A stretch of 64,000 nt of DNA from Sphingobacteriales bacterium 50-39 (GTDB lineage: Bacteria > Bacteroidota > Bacteroidia > Chitinophagales > Chitinophagaceae), in contig MKTZ01000001.1 in assembly GCA_001898505.1 (NCBI GenBank), forward strand, positions 1 through 64,000, read 5' to 3'. Positions 44,216-53,643 of the stretch are shown piece by piece (position 1 is the first letter of the stretch; every line of letters begins with the position of its first letter). The translations under genes were made by a program, and so were the position numbers. The notes under the pieces were generated by a model. It did not search any database, had not been told where the DNA came from, and was given only the letters and a program-made list of their open reading frames with translations.

Positions 44216-44977
44216 CTAAGCATTCCCTGACCTGTTGTAATAAAATGAATTCGCCTGCGCAAGACACGTAATATTCACCTCATTGATACAGACATGTTCA
44301 GGAAGATTGGCACAATAATAAATGGCATCGGCCACGTCCTCTGCGCGTAAAGGCGTATATCCTTCATATATTTTGGCTGCCTGTGTCATATCCCCTTTGA
44401 AGCGGACCCTGGAGAATTCCGTGTCGGCAGCGCCGGGGTGGATGGCGGTGACCTTTATGCGGTGCTGCAGCAGATCGATGCGCTGGGATTTGGAGATGGC
44501 GTCCACGGCGTACTTGCTGGCGCAATAGACATTCCCTTTCTCATAGACTTCTTTGCCTGCGATGGAGCCGAGATTGATGATATGTCCTTGCTGGCGGGCG
44601 ATCATCAGGGGAACGACAGCCCTCGATACGTACAGGAGTCCTTTTACATTGGTGTCGAGCATAGTCTCCCAATCGTCGAGGCTGGCGTCCTGGAAGTGGT
44701 CGCGGCCAAGGGCGAGACCGGCGTTGTTGATGAGGATGTCGATGGCTGTCCATGTGTCGGGAAGGCTGTTGATGGCGGCAAATACGGCTTCTTTATCCTG
44801 TACATCGAATACGAGGGGAAGCACATCGGTGTGCGCTTCGAGTTCCTGCTTCAGGGCTTCCAGCCTTTCCTTTCTTCTGCCTGTGATAATGAGACGGTAG
44901 CCGCCGGCTGCGAACTGGCGGGCACAGGCTTCTCCAAATCCGGAAGTGGCGCCTGTGATGAGAACGGTTTTATTCAT
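44216..44977 (-). CDS. Short-chain dehydrogenase/reductase (YdfG-like)
   Basis: 253 aa classical SDR. Cofactor motif TGATSGFG at residues 7-14; an Arg pair in TGRRKERL favours NADP. NNAG near 87; catalytic Ser in NLGSIAG, with Tyr and Lys in YCASK near 152-156. Overall closest in pattern to YdfG-type 3-hydroxy acid dehydrogenases. Substrate unknown. It ends a minus-strand run with the hydrolase and lnt, 85 bases after the hydrolase. Confidence 0.9.
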   Translation of the reverse strand: MNKTVLITGATSGFGEACARQFAAGGYRLIITGRRKERLEALKQELEAHTDVLPLVFDVQDKEAVFAAINSLPDTWTAIDILINNAGLALGRDHFQDASLDDWETMLDTNVKGLLYVSRAVVPLMIARQQGHIINLGSIAGKEVYEKGNVYCASKYAVDAISKSQRIDLLQHRIKVTAIHPGAADTEFSRVRFKGDMTQAAKIYEGYTPLRAEDVADAIYYCANLPEHVCINEVNITCLAQANSFYYNRSGNA

Positions 44978-45062
44978 AATATTTGTGCGTGAATTGGTCT
45001 TCGCCGTAAAAATAGCCCAATTCCCGCAAACCGCTAATGTCTGTCCTTCGGACGAGTACCTG

Positions 45063-45833
45063 TCAGGTGCTATGATCTTTTGTAAAGCTTTCGAGTATGT
45101 GTCCTGCTCTGTCGCTGTCTTCTATCATTCCCATATGGCCGGCGTCCTGCAGGATATGGATATGGGCGATGGAAGGCATATGGCATTGCTGCAGGCTGGC
45201 TGTCAGGGGAACGGCGCTGTCCTGTCTGCCGATGACGAATAACACGGGACCTTTGAAATTGTTGAGTATATGTGACCGATCCGGCCGGCGTATCATTGCC
45301 TCATAATAACGTACGAGGGCTTCGGGATCGAAGCTGCCGTATCGCTGGATGAGGTCCGTCACCCATTCCGGGTGTTCCTGCCGGGAGTGTTCGGAGAAGA
45401 GATTGGGGGTGGACTGGCGGATAAAGGGAGCTGCGCCATTATTCTTTATGAATTCGATGCCCTTTCTGCGGGCGGCTTTTTTTTCTTCCGTGTCGGCGTA
45501 GGCGGTGGAGTGGAATAGTCCGAGGGCTTTGAGCCTGTCGGGATACAGCTCTGCAAAGGCAAGTGTGACATAGCCGCCCATGCTGTGTCCTACCATGATG
45601 CACTGTTCTATATTTTCTGCGTCGAGCCGGGCTTTTACTGCGGCGGCGAGTCCTTCCATACTGGTGTTGCTGTCCTTGTCATTAGCTAACGGGGCGCTGC
45701 CGCTGCCCGGCAGATCGGGAATGATGAGGCGGTATTTGTCCTGCAGGAATTCTTTTTGCCTGTCCCATATGGAGCTGTCTTCTGCAAATCCATGGAGAAG
45801 GACAAGGGGCGGGGTGGAGGGAACTTTATCCAC
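45063..45833 (-). CDS. Alpha/beta-hydrolase
   Basis: 256 aa. HGFAEDSSIWDRQ near residues 14-26 forms the oxyanion part, the nucleophile elbow is GHSMGGY (Ser near 84), the acid lies in VIGRQDSAVP and the His in LQDAGHMGM. No signal peptide. Esterase or similar; substrate not readable. Its start overlaps the lnt stop by 8 bases, so the two are coupled. Confidence 0.88.
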   Translation of the reverse strand: MDKVPSTPPLVLLHGFAEDSSIWDRQKEFLQDKYRLIIPDLPGSGSAPLANDKDSNTSMEGLAAAVKARLDAENIEQCIMVGHSMGGYVTLAFAELYPDRLKALGLFHSTAYADTEEKKAARRKGIEFIKNNGAAPFIRQSTPNLFSEHSRQEHPEWVTDLIQRYGSFDPEALVRYYEAMIRRPDRSHILNNFKGPVLFVIGRQDSAVPLTASLQQCHMPSIAHIHILQDAGHMGMIEDSDRAGHILESFTKDHST

Positions 45834-47427
45834 GGCGTTTGTTTTTTATGATCAAGACGGGAGTTCCGACGGCCAGAAGGAGGGTGGCGATGACCGCCAG
45901 CCAGGATACGATGTCGATGTACTTTACGTAGAATGTCTTTTCGTGTGTAGGGGGGACGTATGCCTTTATGAAAGCGGTCTGGGCCCAGGGGCGGGATTGG
46001 ACGATGTGACCGGCGGGGTCGATGATACAGGAGACGCCTGTATTGGCGCTGCGTACTACCCAATGCCTGGTCTCGATGGCTCGCAAACGTGCATAGGCTT
46101 CGTGTTGATACAGGCCGGGTGTATTTTTCCACCAGCCATCGTTGGTGATGATGGCGATGAGGTCGGCGCCATTGGTTACGTATTCGGACATAAATTCTCC
46201 GTAGATGCTTTCGTAACAAACGGCGGGTGCAATCGTATAGCTGTGGTTGGAGGTGGGCAGGGGTGTGCGGTCGGGCTGTCCCGTGTAGCCGTCCGTGGTG
46301 CCCCCGAACTTTTCAAACCAGGAGTCTAAAAAATGGAGGAAGAAGGGTAGGGTTTCCACGCCGGGCACGAGTTTGGATTTATGATAGAAATGAAGGGGGC
46401 CGGTGCTGTCCATGATGACGGCGGCGTTGTAGGCATCGACATACAGGTCGGTGTTAGGAACGGGTCTGGCGGTGCTGCTCTGCGCTCCTTCCCTGTAGGT
46501 CCTGTAACTTTCTACACCTGTGAGCAGATTGATCTGCGGGTGACGGCGGAGAAAATCCCAAAGGGGGGCGAGGAAATAGTTGGACTTCATATTGTCCTCG
46601 CTGATGCCGTACTCCATGTACAAGGCAGTTTCGGACCATATGACAAGAGTGGTCTTATCGTCGATGGCGGAGTCGCTGAGGCGGATGAGCTTATGGAGCT
46701 GGGCATCGAAGCTGCCGGTGGTTAGTTTTTCATAAGGATCGATATTGGGTTGGATGATCACGACATTGGAGGGGTGGGAGGGGCCTGTGGCTGTGATCTG
46801 GGATTTGGCGAGGTCAGGGGAGATCATCGTGGAAATGAGCAAGGGGGCTGTAAAGAGAGCAAGCGTGCGGCTAAGGGGCACGGTGGGGAGGGTACGCCAT
46901 GAGTTTTTGGATATAAGATGAAAGATGGAAATATTCAGGATGAGTATCCACAGGCCGCCGCCGCTGGTGCCCGTGATCTCATACCACTGTACCCATCCGG
47001 GATGGTCGGCGAATACATTTCCCAGGGTGAGCCAGGGCCAGCTGAGGCCCCAGTTGTGGAGGTGAATGAATTCAAACGTGAGCCAAAGGGCTATGAGGGC
47101 GGGATAACCTATTTTGCCTCCGAGGCGTGCTTTTATAAAGTGAAAGCCCAGCCAGGGGAGACACATGAGCAGGCTGTTGGCCAGGATGGCGCCTACAGCC
47201 CCGGGCTCAGAGGCATTCCATACCCACCAGGTGGTGGAGGCATTCCAGATGACCATGGTGAGATAGACCCAGCCGAAGAATTTTCTTCTGCGGATGCCCT
47301 GCTGTTCCAGCCATAACAGGGGAACGAAGGCAAAGAATGTCACCAGGGTGAGGGGAGAAGGGGGCCAAGCGGCAAATAATAACAGTCCGGAGACGAGTGA
47401 CAGTAAAAAGGGATGGAATCTTTTCAA
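45826..47427 (-). CDS. lnt: Apolipoprotein N-acyltransferase
   Basis: 533 aa. About seven membrane segments, then a nitrilase-like domain with the catalytic Glu in IWSETALYME, Lys in KSKLVPGVE and Cys in AVCYESIYGEF. It adds the third acyl chain to lipoproteins at the inner membrane, a step needed for the many lipoproteins here (BamD, SusD, DUF4296). The last segment (LAVIATLLLAVGTPVLII) anchors the C-terminus. Confidence 0.94.
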   Translation of the reverse strand: MKRFHPFLLSLVSGLLLFAAWPPSPLTLVTFFAFVPLLWLEQQGIRRRKFFGWVYLTMVIWNASTTWWVWNASEPGAVGAILANSLLMCLPWLGFHFIKARLGGKIGYPALIALWLTFEFIHLHNWGLSWPWLTLGNVFADHPGWVQWYEITGTSGGGLWILILNISIFHLISKNSWRTLPTVPLSRTLALFTAPLLISTMISPDLAKSQITATGPSHPSNVVIIQPNIDPYEKLTTGSFDAQLHKLIRLSDSAIDDKTTLVIWSETALYMEYGISEDNMKSNYFLAPLWDFLRRHPQINLLTGVESYRTYREGAQSSTARPVPNTDLYVDAYNAAVIMDSTGPLHFYHKSKLVPGVETLPFFLHFLDSWFEKFGGTTDGYTGQPDRTPLPTSNHSYTIAPAVCYESIYGEFMSEYVTNGADLIAIITNDGWWKNTPGLYQHEAYARLRAIETRHWVVRSANTGVSCIIDPAGHIVQSRPWAQTAFIKAYVPPTHEKTFYVKYIDIVSWLAVIATLLLAVGTPVLIIKNKRRG

Positions 47428-47512
47428 GCCATGAATCTTTGGATAAAAATAAGCCTAATAGTCGTCTGTTGGAGACTCATGGTTTAAATTCTCTGTGAAA
47501 AATGGGGATAGA

Positions 47513-48607
47513 TCAATCGTATTGGGTCCGGACGAAGTAATGGCTGGTGTCGAGCTGGAGGGGGGTGTCCTTGAACCATGTTGCAAATGCATCGAATTCT
47601 TCCCGATGGCTGTCGCGCCATTGAATAAACTCGTCCTCATTCCCTTTCATGAGTAACCAGTAGTTGTACGCTTCCAGCATACCTTTTTCACTGAGCGTGC
47701 GATGGAAGTCGAGAAGTATGTTCGGGTATTGCTCATTGTGTTTTTGTTTGTTGAACCAGATATCGACCAGATTGATCCTTGTCTGGCTCAATAGGGCAAT
47801 GTTGATCTCTTTTTTCGAAGTGAGGGTGGCTGGTGTAACGGCTATGGTGAAATCCAGAGGATAAACGATGTGGAAGGGGATCTTCAATCCTTTTTTAGGG
47901 TCGAAGAAAATATTGCTGTTGGCCAGGTCCACTTTTATTTGACTGGAAGTGTCTGAGAAGGTGATGGATGCTTTGTATAATTTGAACAGGAGCTGACTTA
48001 TCTCTTCTGTCCTGGCCGTGTTCCTTTCGATGTTCATGAACAGCTCGCCGTAAAATATAGCCCATATACGATCGGTGGTCTGGGCAAAGAGTTTGGTCAG
48101 CCTGTAGTAGTTGGAAGCGTAGTTGGGCTGTACCAGTATGCCTTTCTCCCAGGATGCGGCGGCCTTGTTGTAGTTCTTTTCTATCATGTCAAGGAGGCCG
48201 GATTCCATGTAGAGCCTGCCGGCAGCGGGGAATTTTTTCAATCCATCGGCATAGGCGTCCCTTGCCTTGGTCCTTTGACCATTCATGTCATATGCGTTGC
48301 CGAGCATTTGATAGCATTGGTCGGTGACGTCGGAATATTTAGTGGTCTTACGGAAGATATCAATGGCTTTTGAATAGTCCTTTTTTAAATAAAGGGCATA
48401 TCCTATCTCGTATAGGTAGGAATGGTCATCGGGGTCGAGTTTTTGGGCGGATTCCAGTATGGTAATGGCTTTATCAGGATCGCCGTTGTCCATTATCTGG
48501 ACGGCCTCTTGTTTTAGCTGCCGGGCTTGTGCTTTATTGTAGCCGGACTGGGCGAAGGCTGCGGTTAGGGCCGGCACCAGGAAAATGAGAAGGATGAGCT
48601 TATTCAT
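47513..48607 (-). CDS. Secreted TPR protein
   Basis: 364 aa. Signal peptide MNKLILLIFLVPALTAAFAQ. At least four TPR units lie between residues 30 and 190 (for example DPDKAITILESAQKLDPDD, DYSKAIDIFRKTTKY, QRTKARDAYADGLKKFP). The second half is unrelated to TPR and not recognised. Probably a periplasmic scaffold. Located between guaB and lnt on the same strand but separated from guaB by a terminator. Confidence 0.8.
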   Translation of the reverse strand: MNKLILLIFLVPALTAAFAQSGYNKAQARQLKQEAVQIMDNGDPDKAITILESAQKLDPDDHSYLYEIGYALYLKKDYSKAIDIFRKTTKYSDVTDQCYQMLGNAYDMNGQRTKARDAYADGLKKFPAAGRLYMESGLLDMIEKNYNKAAASWEKGILVQPNYASNYYRLTKLFAQTTDRIWAIFYGELFMNIERNTARTEEISQLLFKLYKASITFSDTSSQIKVDLANSNIFFDPKKGLKIPFHIVYPLDFTIAVTPATLTSKKEINIALLSQTRINLVDIWFNKQKHNEQYPNILLDFHRTLSEKGMLEAYNYWLLMKGNEDEFIQWRDSHREEFDAFATWFKDTPLQLDTSHYFVRTQYD

Positions 48608-48662
48608 ACGTGGTGTTATTGGAGTTCAGGGATAAACGATGCAAACCCTCGGAAGATTGCAT

Positions 48663-48689
48663 AAAAAAGCCATCCCAGGTTGGGATGGC
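48663..48689 (-). terminator. Terminator of guaB
   Basis: GCCATCCCA...TGGGATGGC stem (9 bp) followed on the minus strand by six T residues, 33 bases after the guaB stop. Confidence 0.9.
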
Positions 48690-48721
48690 CAGTCTATTTG
48701 GTGTTGGTCCCGCCGCCGGGA

Positions 48722-50221
48722 TCAACGGCTGTAATTTGGCGCCTCCTTCGTGATCTCGATGTCGTGTGCATGGCTTTCTTTCATGCCGGCATTGGTGATC
48801 TTGATGAACTGGGACTGCTGCTGCAGGGTCTTGATATCTTTTGCGCCACAGTAACCCATCCCTGCGCGAAGGCCTCCAACGTATTGTTGAACGACTTCTG
48901 CGAGATTGCCTTTAAAAGCTACCCGTCCTTCGATGCCTTCGGGTACGAGCTTTTTGATATCGTCTTCCACATCCTGGAAATAGCGGTCGCTGCTGCCCTG
49001 GGTCATGGCCCCGATGGAGCCCATGCCGCGGTACTGTTTGAACTTCCTGCCTTCATAGATGATGGTTTCACCGGGGCTCTCTTCCACTCCGGCAAAGACG
49101 CTACCCATCATCACGACGTTGGCGCCTGCGGACAAGGCTTTTACCATATCGCCTGTATAGCGGATACCGCCGTCTGCGATGAGGGGGACTCCTCTGGAGT
49201 TGAGCGCGGAGGCGGCTTCCATGATGGCGGTGATCTGGGGGACACCGGCGCCGGCCACGATGCGGGTAGTACAGATGGAGCCGGGGCCTATGCCTACTTT
49301 TACGGCGTCTGCGCCTGCGTCTGCGAGCGCCTTGGCTCCGGAGGCTGTTCCGATGTTGCCGGCAATGACCTGGAGGTTCTTAAAGGATTTTTTCAATGTC
49401 TTGAGCGCATTGATAACGCCAATATGATGACCGTGTGCGCTGTCCAGGGTTACTACGTCCACCCCGATCTGCTGTAATGCGCTGGCACGGTCGAGCAGGT
49501 CTTTTGTGATGCCAAGGGCGGCGCCGACGAGCAGGCGGCCGTAGGTGTCCTTGACGGCATTGGGATGACTGGACAGCTGTAAGATATCGCGATAGGTGAT
49601 CAGACCGATGAGCCGGCCCTGTTTGGTGATAACGGGCAGCTTTTCGATCTTGTATTTTTGAAGGATCTTCTCCGCCTTTTTAAGATCGGTGCCTTCGGGG
49701 GCTGTGATGAGGTTGTCTTTTGTCATGACCTCGCTGACCTTGCGGCGTTTGTTGTCTTCGAAACGGAGGTCGCGATTGGTAAGAATGCCTACCAGCACTT
49801 TGTTATTGTCGACGATGGGGATGCCGCCGATCTTATTTTCTTTCATAAGGCGCAGTGCATCAGCGATGATGGCGTCTTCGTGGAGGGTAATGGGGTCGAT
49901 GATGAGCCCACTCTCGCTACGTTTGACCTTGCGCACCTGTTCGACCTGTTTTTCGATGCTCATGTTCTTGTGCAGGATCCCGATACCACCTTCTCTGGCC
50001 AGGGCTATAGCCAGGGTTGCTTCGGTCACGGTGTCCATGGCGGCGGACAGCATGGGGATATTCAATGTGATGTTTTTGGTGAGCTTGCTACGGATGTCCA
50101 CTTCACGGGGTAATACCTGTGAAAAGGCGGGTAGTAACAGTACATCATCGAATGTTAGTCCTTCTCCGAAAAATTTTGAGGGTGATTTTGACTTGCTGGT
50201 GGGGGGATTTATTCTTGCCAT
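48722..50221 (-). CDS. guaB: Inosine-5'-monophosphate dehydrogenase
   Basis: 499 aa from the ATG at 50221; the open frame continues upstream without family similarity. [10 protein letters not shown], two CBS domains (about residues 105-225), the active-site loop [11 protein letters not shown] with the catalytic Cys, [11 protein letters not shown] and the flap segment [10 protein letters not shown]. It catalyses IMP to XMP, the first step to GMP. A TACCTTTG promoter element ends 3 bases before the start codon, so a leaderless transcript is likely. Confidence 0.97.
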   Translation of the reverse strand: MARINPPTSKSKSPSKFFGEGLTFDDVLLLPAFSQVLPREVDIRSKLTKNITLNIPMLSAAMDTVTEATLAIALAREGGIGILHKNMSIEKQVEQVRKVKRSESGLIIDPITLHEDAIIADALRLMKENKIGGIPIVDNNKVLVGILTNRDLRFEDNKRRKVSEVMTKDNLITAPEGTDLKKAEKILQKYKIEKLPVITKQGRLIGLITYRDILQLSSHPNAVKDTYGRLLVGAALGITKDLLDRASALQQIGVDVVTLDSAHGHHIGVINALKTLKKSFKNLQVIAGNIGTASGAKALADAGADAVKVGIGPGSICTTRIVAGAGVPQITAIMEAASALNSRGVPLIADGGIRYTGDMVKALSAGANVVMMGSVFAGVEESPGETIIYEGRKFKQYRGMGSIGAMTQGSSDRYFQDVEDDIKKLVPEGIEGRVAFKGNLAEVVQQYVGGLRAGMGYCGAKDIKTLQQQSQFIKITNAGMKESHAHDIEITKEAPNYSR

Positions 50222-50224
50222 GTG

Positions 50225-50257
50225 CAAAGGTAGGGCAGCGGATAAATACGGCCCAAA
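50225..50257 (-). promoter_or_regulatory. Promoter of guaB
   Basis: On the minus strand, TTTG (50257-50254), 21 bases, then TACCTTTG (50232-50225). The -7 element is 3 bases from the ATG at 50221. Confidence 0.6.
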
Positions 50258-50439
50258 TTTTTGTGTGCACGTATGGGGGAACTGCTGGCAAGGAGTTAAG
50301 AGTGAATTGATTGAGTAAACTATCGGCGAATTATATATGATTTTTATATGATCTGTTGGTGGAAGCAATTAGGGGGCTATTTGTTAACGTCATTAACATT
50401 TAATTTTTTAACGAATTTTTAATGCGTTGCAAAAAGCCC

Positions 50440-50447
50440 TATATTTG
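50440..50447 (+). promoter_or_regulatory. -7 element of the first susC gene
   Basis: TATATTTG matches TAnnTTTG, 34 bases before the susC ATG. The -33 position is only TTTT, so the upstream half is weak. Confidence 0.5.
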
Positions 50448-50481
50448 ACACCGTCACATTTTAAAACAAAACTACTGTCAC

Positions 50482-53400
50482 ATGAGAAAAGCTCTAATGC
50501 TATCAGCAATGCTGGTATTGTGTGCAATACTTGCATTTTCCCAATCAAAAGAGGTAACAGGTACCATTACAAGTCCAAGTGGTCAGCCCATCCCTGGGGC
50601 TTCCATTAAGATCAAGGGCGCCAGGTCAGGTACCAGCGCCGGACAAAATGGTGAATTCAAGATCACCGTGCCTCCGGGAACCACCCTGATCGTAACAGCG
50701 GTGGGATATGAACCCCAGGAAATCAACATTGGCGGTCGCACATCTCTCTCCATTTCGATGAACCAGGACAACAAAGCGTTAAGCGAAGTTGTCGTTACGG
50801 CCCTTGGCATTACCAGGGAAAAGAAGGCCATCAGCTATTCCACGCAAACGGTCGCCTCTGCGGATATCGTCAGCGGCGGGAGGAGCAATATGGTGGATGA
50901 CCTGAATGGCAAGGTGGCCGGTGTGCAGATCACCAATGCGGGTGGTCAGGCGGGTCAAGGAACCACTATCGTTATCAGGGGATATAACTCTTTCGGAGCT
51001 GCAGGGAACGGTAATCAACCCCTTTATGTCGTGGACGGGATTCCGATAGACAACAGCGCCGAGCAGGGCAGCGGCTCTGCTTACAATATTCCTACAGCCA
51101 ATAGGGCCGTCGACCTTAGCCCGGATGATATCGAAAGCGTGACCGTCCTAAAGGGAGGCGCCGCTACTGTATTATATGGTATCCAGGCGGCCAACGGCGC
51201 GCTGATCATCACTACCAAGAAAGGACGGAGCGGGAGAATAAATGTGGACGCCGGGTATGGTTATTCCATCCAGGAGGCTAATAAATTCCCTGCTTTTTCC
51301 CATGGCTATATGAGAGGCAGCAACGGGAAATACAATACGGTGACGACGAACAACTGGGGGCCGATAGCTGCCAATAACCCTGTCTTCCCTTCAGGAACCT
51401 CGCTGGACCTTACTGGTACCGGCACAGAAGTGGATGTCTCCGGGCAGAAGATCCCTTATTATCCCAACAACTATAAGAACTTCTTTGTCAAGGGCCATAC
51501 CAACAAATACAACCTGGCCTTATCGGGCGGCAATGACAAGACCCTCTATTATGTAGGTCTGTCAAGGATTGACCAGGCTGCCATCGTGCGCAACAATACG
51601 TATGACAAGACATCCGCCGTGTTCAATGTGAGCACACAGGTGTCCCAGCGGCTGAACATCAATGTAAAGGCCAACTATATCAATACGGGCGGTCTCCGAT
51701 TTGATGCCGGAAGATTTATGAACGGACTGGATTATTATGTGAACACCTGGGATATTACCACCTTCCCCTGGAAGGATAAGTTTGGGAATGAGACCTGGTG
51801 GCAGAAGACCATTTCCTCGCCTATGTGGAGCGTTCATGAGACCGGCGAAAAATACCGTATCAATCACTATATAGCCAATATCGGCGCCGACTACAAACTG
51901 GCAAAGGACTGGACGCTGAATTACAAGTACGGGCTCGACAATTATTCGGAAAGCAGGCGCAATGTAGACCCCATCGGGACCCTGGCCTATTCCAACACGA
52001 ATTACCTGGGAGCCATGCACGAGGTGCGAATCAACAGCCTGCAGGTAAACTCCGACGTTATGCTGAACTACGACCATCAATTCGGCGACGATTTTCATAT
52101 GCATGGCATAGTCGGTCAGAATATCTTCTATAAGAAATACGATGTGCTGGATATAACAGGTAATTCATTTGTCCTTCCGAACCTGTTCGATATTACGAAC
52201 ACCCAGACACAAACTATTTATCATAATTCCTTCCAAAAGGAAACTATCGGGTTTTACGGTGATCTTCAATTCAGCTATAAGGATCTTTTGTACCTGGAGG
52301 GTACCTTACGCAACGACTGGACTTCGACCCTACCCCGCCAAAATGACCGGTTCATGTTCCCTTCCGTCAGCGCCGGCTTTGTATTTTCCGAGCTGATGCA
52401 TGCGGATTGGCTGTCTTATGGCAGGCTGCGTGGTTCCATTGCGGGTACTGCCAACGATGCGCAGCCTAATTTGACTTCAACGACTTATGTTAATGTAACT
52501 CCCACTGTTGCCAGCAATCCCAGATTTTCTTACAGCACTGTGGTCGGCAATCCTAACCTGAAGCCGGAGCATACGACACAAAAGGAGATCGGGCTTGACC
52601 TGGGATTCCTGAAGAGACGGATCATGCTGGAGGCGGCTTATTATAACAAGAACTCTTATGATCTTATCGTTACGGCGCCAACATCGAATGTCACCGGGGT
52701 GCAATACCAGGTGGTCAATTTGGGTGAAGTGACCAATAAAGGTTATGAGGCAACTCTTACCTTCAAGGACATTGTCCAAGCGAAGGGTTTTTCATGGACC
52801 TCGGCCTTCAACTTCTCGAGGAATATAAGTAAGGTCGTAAAGGTAGGTGATAATGGAAATGATAAGATAACCCTTGCCTTCCCATTCAATGCCAATGCTG
52901 AGATCGACGCTCAAAAGGGGCAGCCGTTTGGAGCTATATATGGATATGCCTGGACACGTTATGGCGTTGCGGAGTCGGATCCCAACTATACGAAAGCTCC
53001 CTACCTGATCGGGGCTGATGGCAAGCCCACTCAGTCGGGTGGCAAGGTATTGTTAGGGAATACGAGCCCGAAATTCATCCTGGCCTGGAACAATAGCATG
53101 AGCTATAAAGGCTTCAATTTCGGGTTCACCATAGAATGGAGGCATGGCGGGGATGTCGTCAATGACTTCAATAACCTGCTGACCTATTCCGGTAAGGGTG
53201 CATTGACGCAAAACAGGTGGTATTCTGCTACCTATGTTGGCGCCAATTCGACGAAGAGCTATACGGGAGTAGATGCCAACGGCAAGGCGGTCGCGGGCGC
53301 CCCGGTGAATTTGTCCAAGACATGGTTTACGGGTACGTTCAAGAATATAGATGAGAATTTTATCGAAGATGCCAGCTGGCTGCGTTTGCGTAATATCTAC

Positions 53401-53619
53401 GTGGGCTATTCCATACCGGAGAGTGTGTTGAAGCCATTGCATATCAAGGGCGCGGATATTACCGTTGCGGGAAGGAATGTGTGGCTGCATACGAAATATA
53501 CAGGGATCGATCCGGAGGTGAGCTCGGCGGGTTCCGGGCCTAACGGTGTTGTAGGCATCGATGTCAACAGCGTGCCTGCCACAAAATCCTGGGATGTCAG
53601 CTTAAAGGTGAAATTCTAA
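50482..53619 (+). CDS. SusC/RagA-type TonB-dependent outer-membrane transporter
   Basis: 1045 aa. Signal peptide ending near AFSQ (residue 21). Carboxypeptidase-regulatory-like domain (TGTITSPSGQPIPGASIKIKG to about residue 95), then the TonB box/plug start SEVVVTALGITREKKAISYS and plug signature YVVDGIPIDN, and a long barrel ending WDVSLKVKF. It imports large nutrients through the outer membrane with TonB energy, in complex with the SusD lipoprotein encoded 24 bases later. No glycoside hydrolase or sigma/anti-sigma gene is next to it, so the substrate (sugar or peptide) is open. Confidence 0.96.
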   Translation: MRKALMLSAMLVLCAILAFSQSKEVTGTITSPSGQPIPGASIKIKGARSGTSAGQNGEFKITVPPGTTLIVTAVGYEPQEINIGGRTSLSISMNQDNKALSEVVVTALGITREKKAISYSTQTVASADIVSGGRSNMVDDLNGKVAGVQITNAGGQAGQGTTIVIRGYNSFGAAGNGNQPLYVVDGIPIDNSAEQGSGSAYNIPTANRAVDLSPDDIESVTVLKGGAATVLYGIQAANGALIITTKKGRSGRINVDAGYGYSIQEANKFPAFSHGYMRGSNGKYNTVTTNNWGPIAANNPVFPSGTSLDLTGTGTEVDVSGQKIPYYPNNYKNFFVKGHTNKYNLALSGGNDKTLYYVGLSRIDQAAIVRNNTYDKTSAVFNVSTQVSQRLNINVKANYINTGGLRFDAGRFMNGLDYYVNTWDITTFPWKDKFGNETWWQKTISSPMWSVHETGEKYRINHYIANIGADYKLAKDWTLNYKYGLDNYSESRRNVDPIGTLAYSNTNYLGAMHEVRINSLQVNSDVMLNYDHQFGDDFHMHGIVGQNIFYKKYDVLDITGNSFVLPNLFDITNTQTQTIYHNSFQKETIGFYGDLQFSYKDLLYLEGTLRNDWTSTLPRQNDRFMFPSVSAGFVFSELMHADWLSYGRLRGSIAGTANDAQPNLTSTTYVNVTPTVASNPRFSYSTVVGNPNLKPEHTTQKEIGLDLGFLKRRIMLEAAYYNKNSYDLIVTAPTSNVTGVQYQVVNLGEVTNKGYEATLTFKDIVQAKGFSWTSAFNFSRNISKVVKVGDNGNDKITLAFPFNANAEIDAQKGQPFGAIYGYAWTRYGVAESDPNYTKAPYLIGADGKPTQSGGKVLLGNTSPKFILAWNNSMSYKGFNFGFTIEWRHGGDVVNDFNNLLTYSGKGALTQNRWYSATYVGANSTKSYTGVDANGKAVAGAPVNLSKTWFTGTFKNIDENFIEDASWLRLRNIYVGYSIPESVLKPLHIKGADITVAGRNVWLHTKYTGIDPEVSSAGSGPNGVVGIDVNSVPATKSWDVSLKVKF

Positions 53620-53643
53620 ACGTATCCAATAAAAAAAATAATT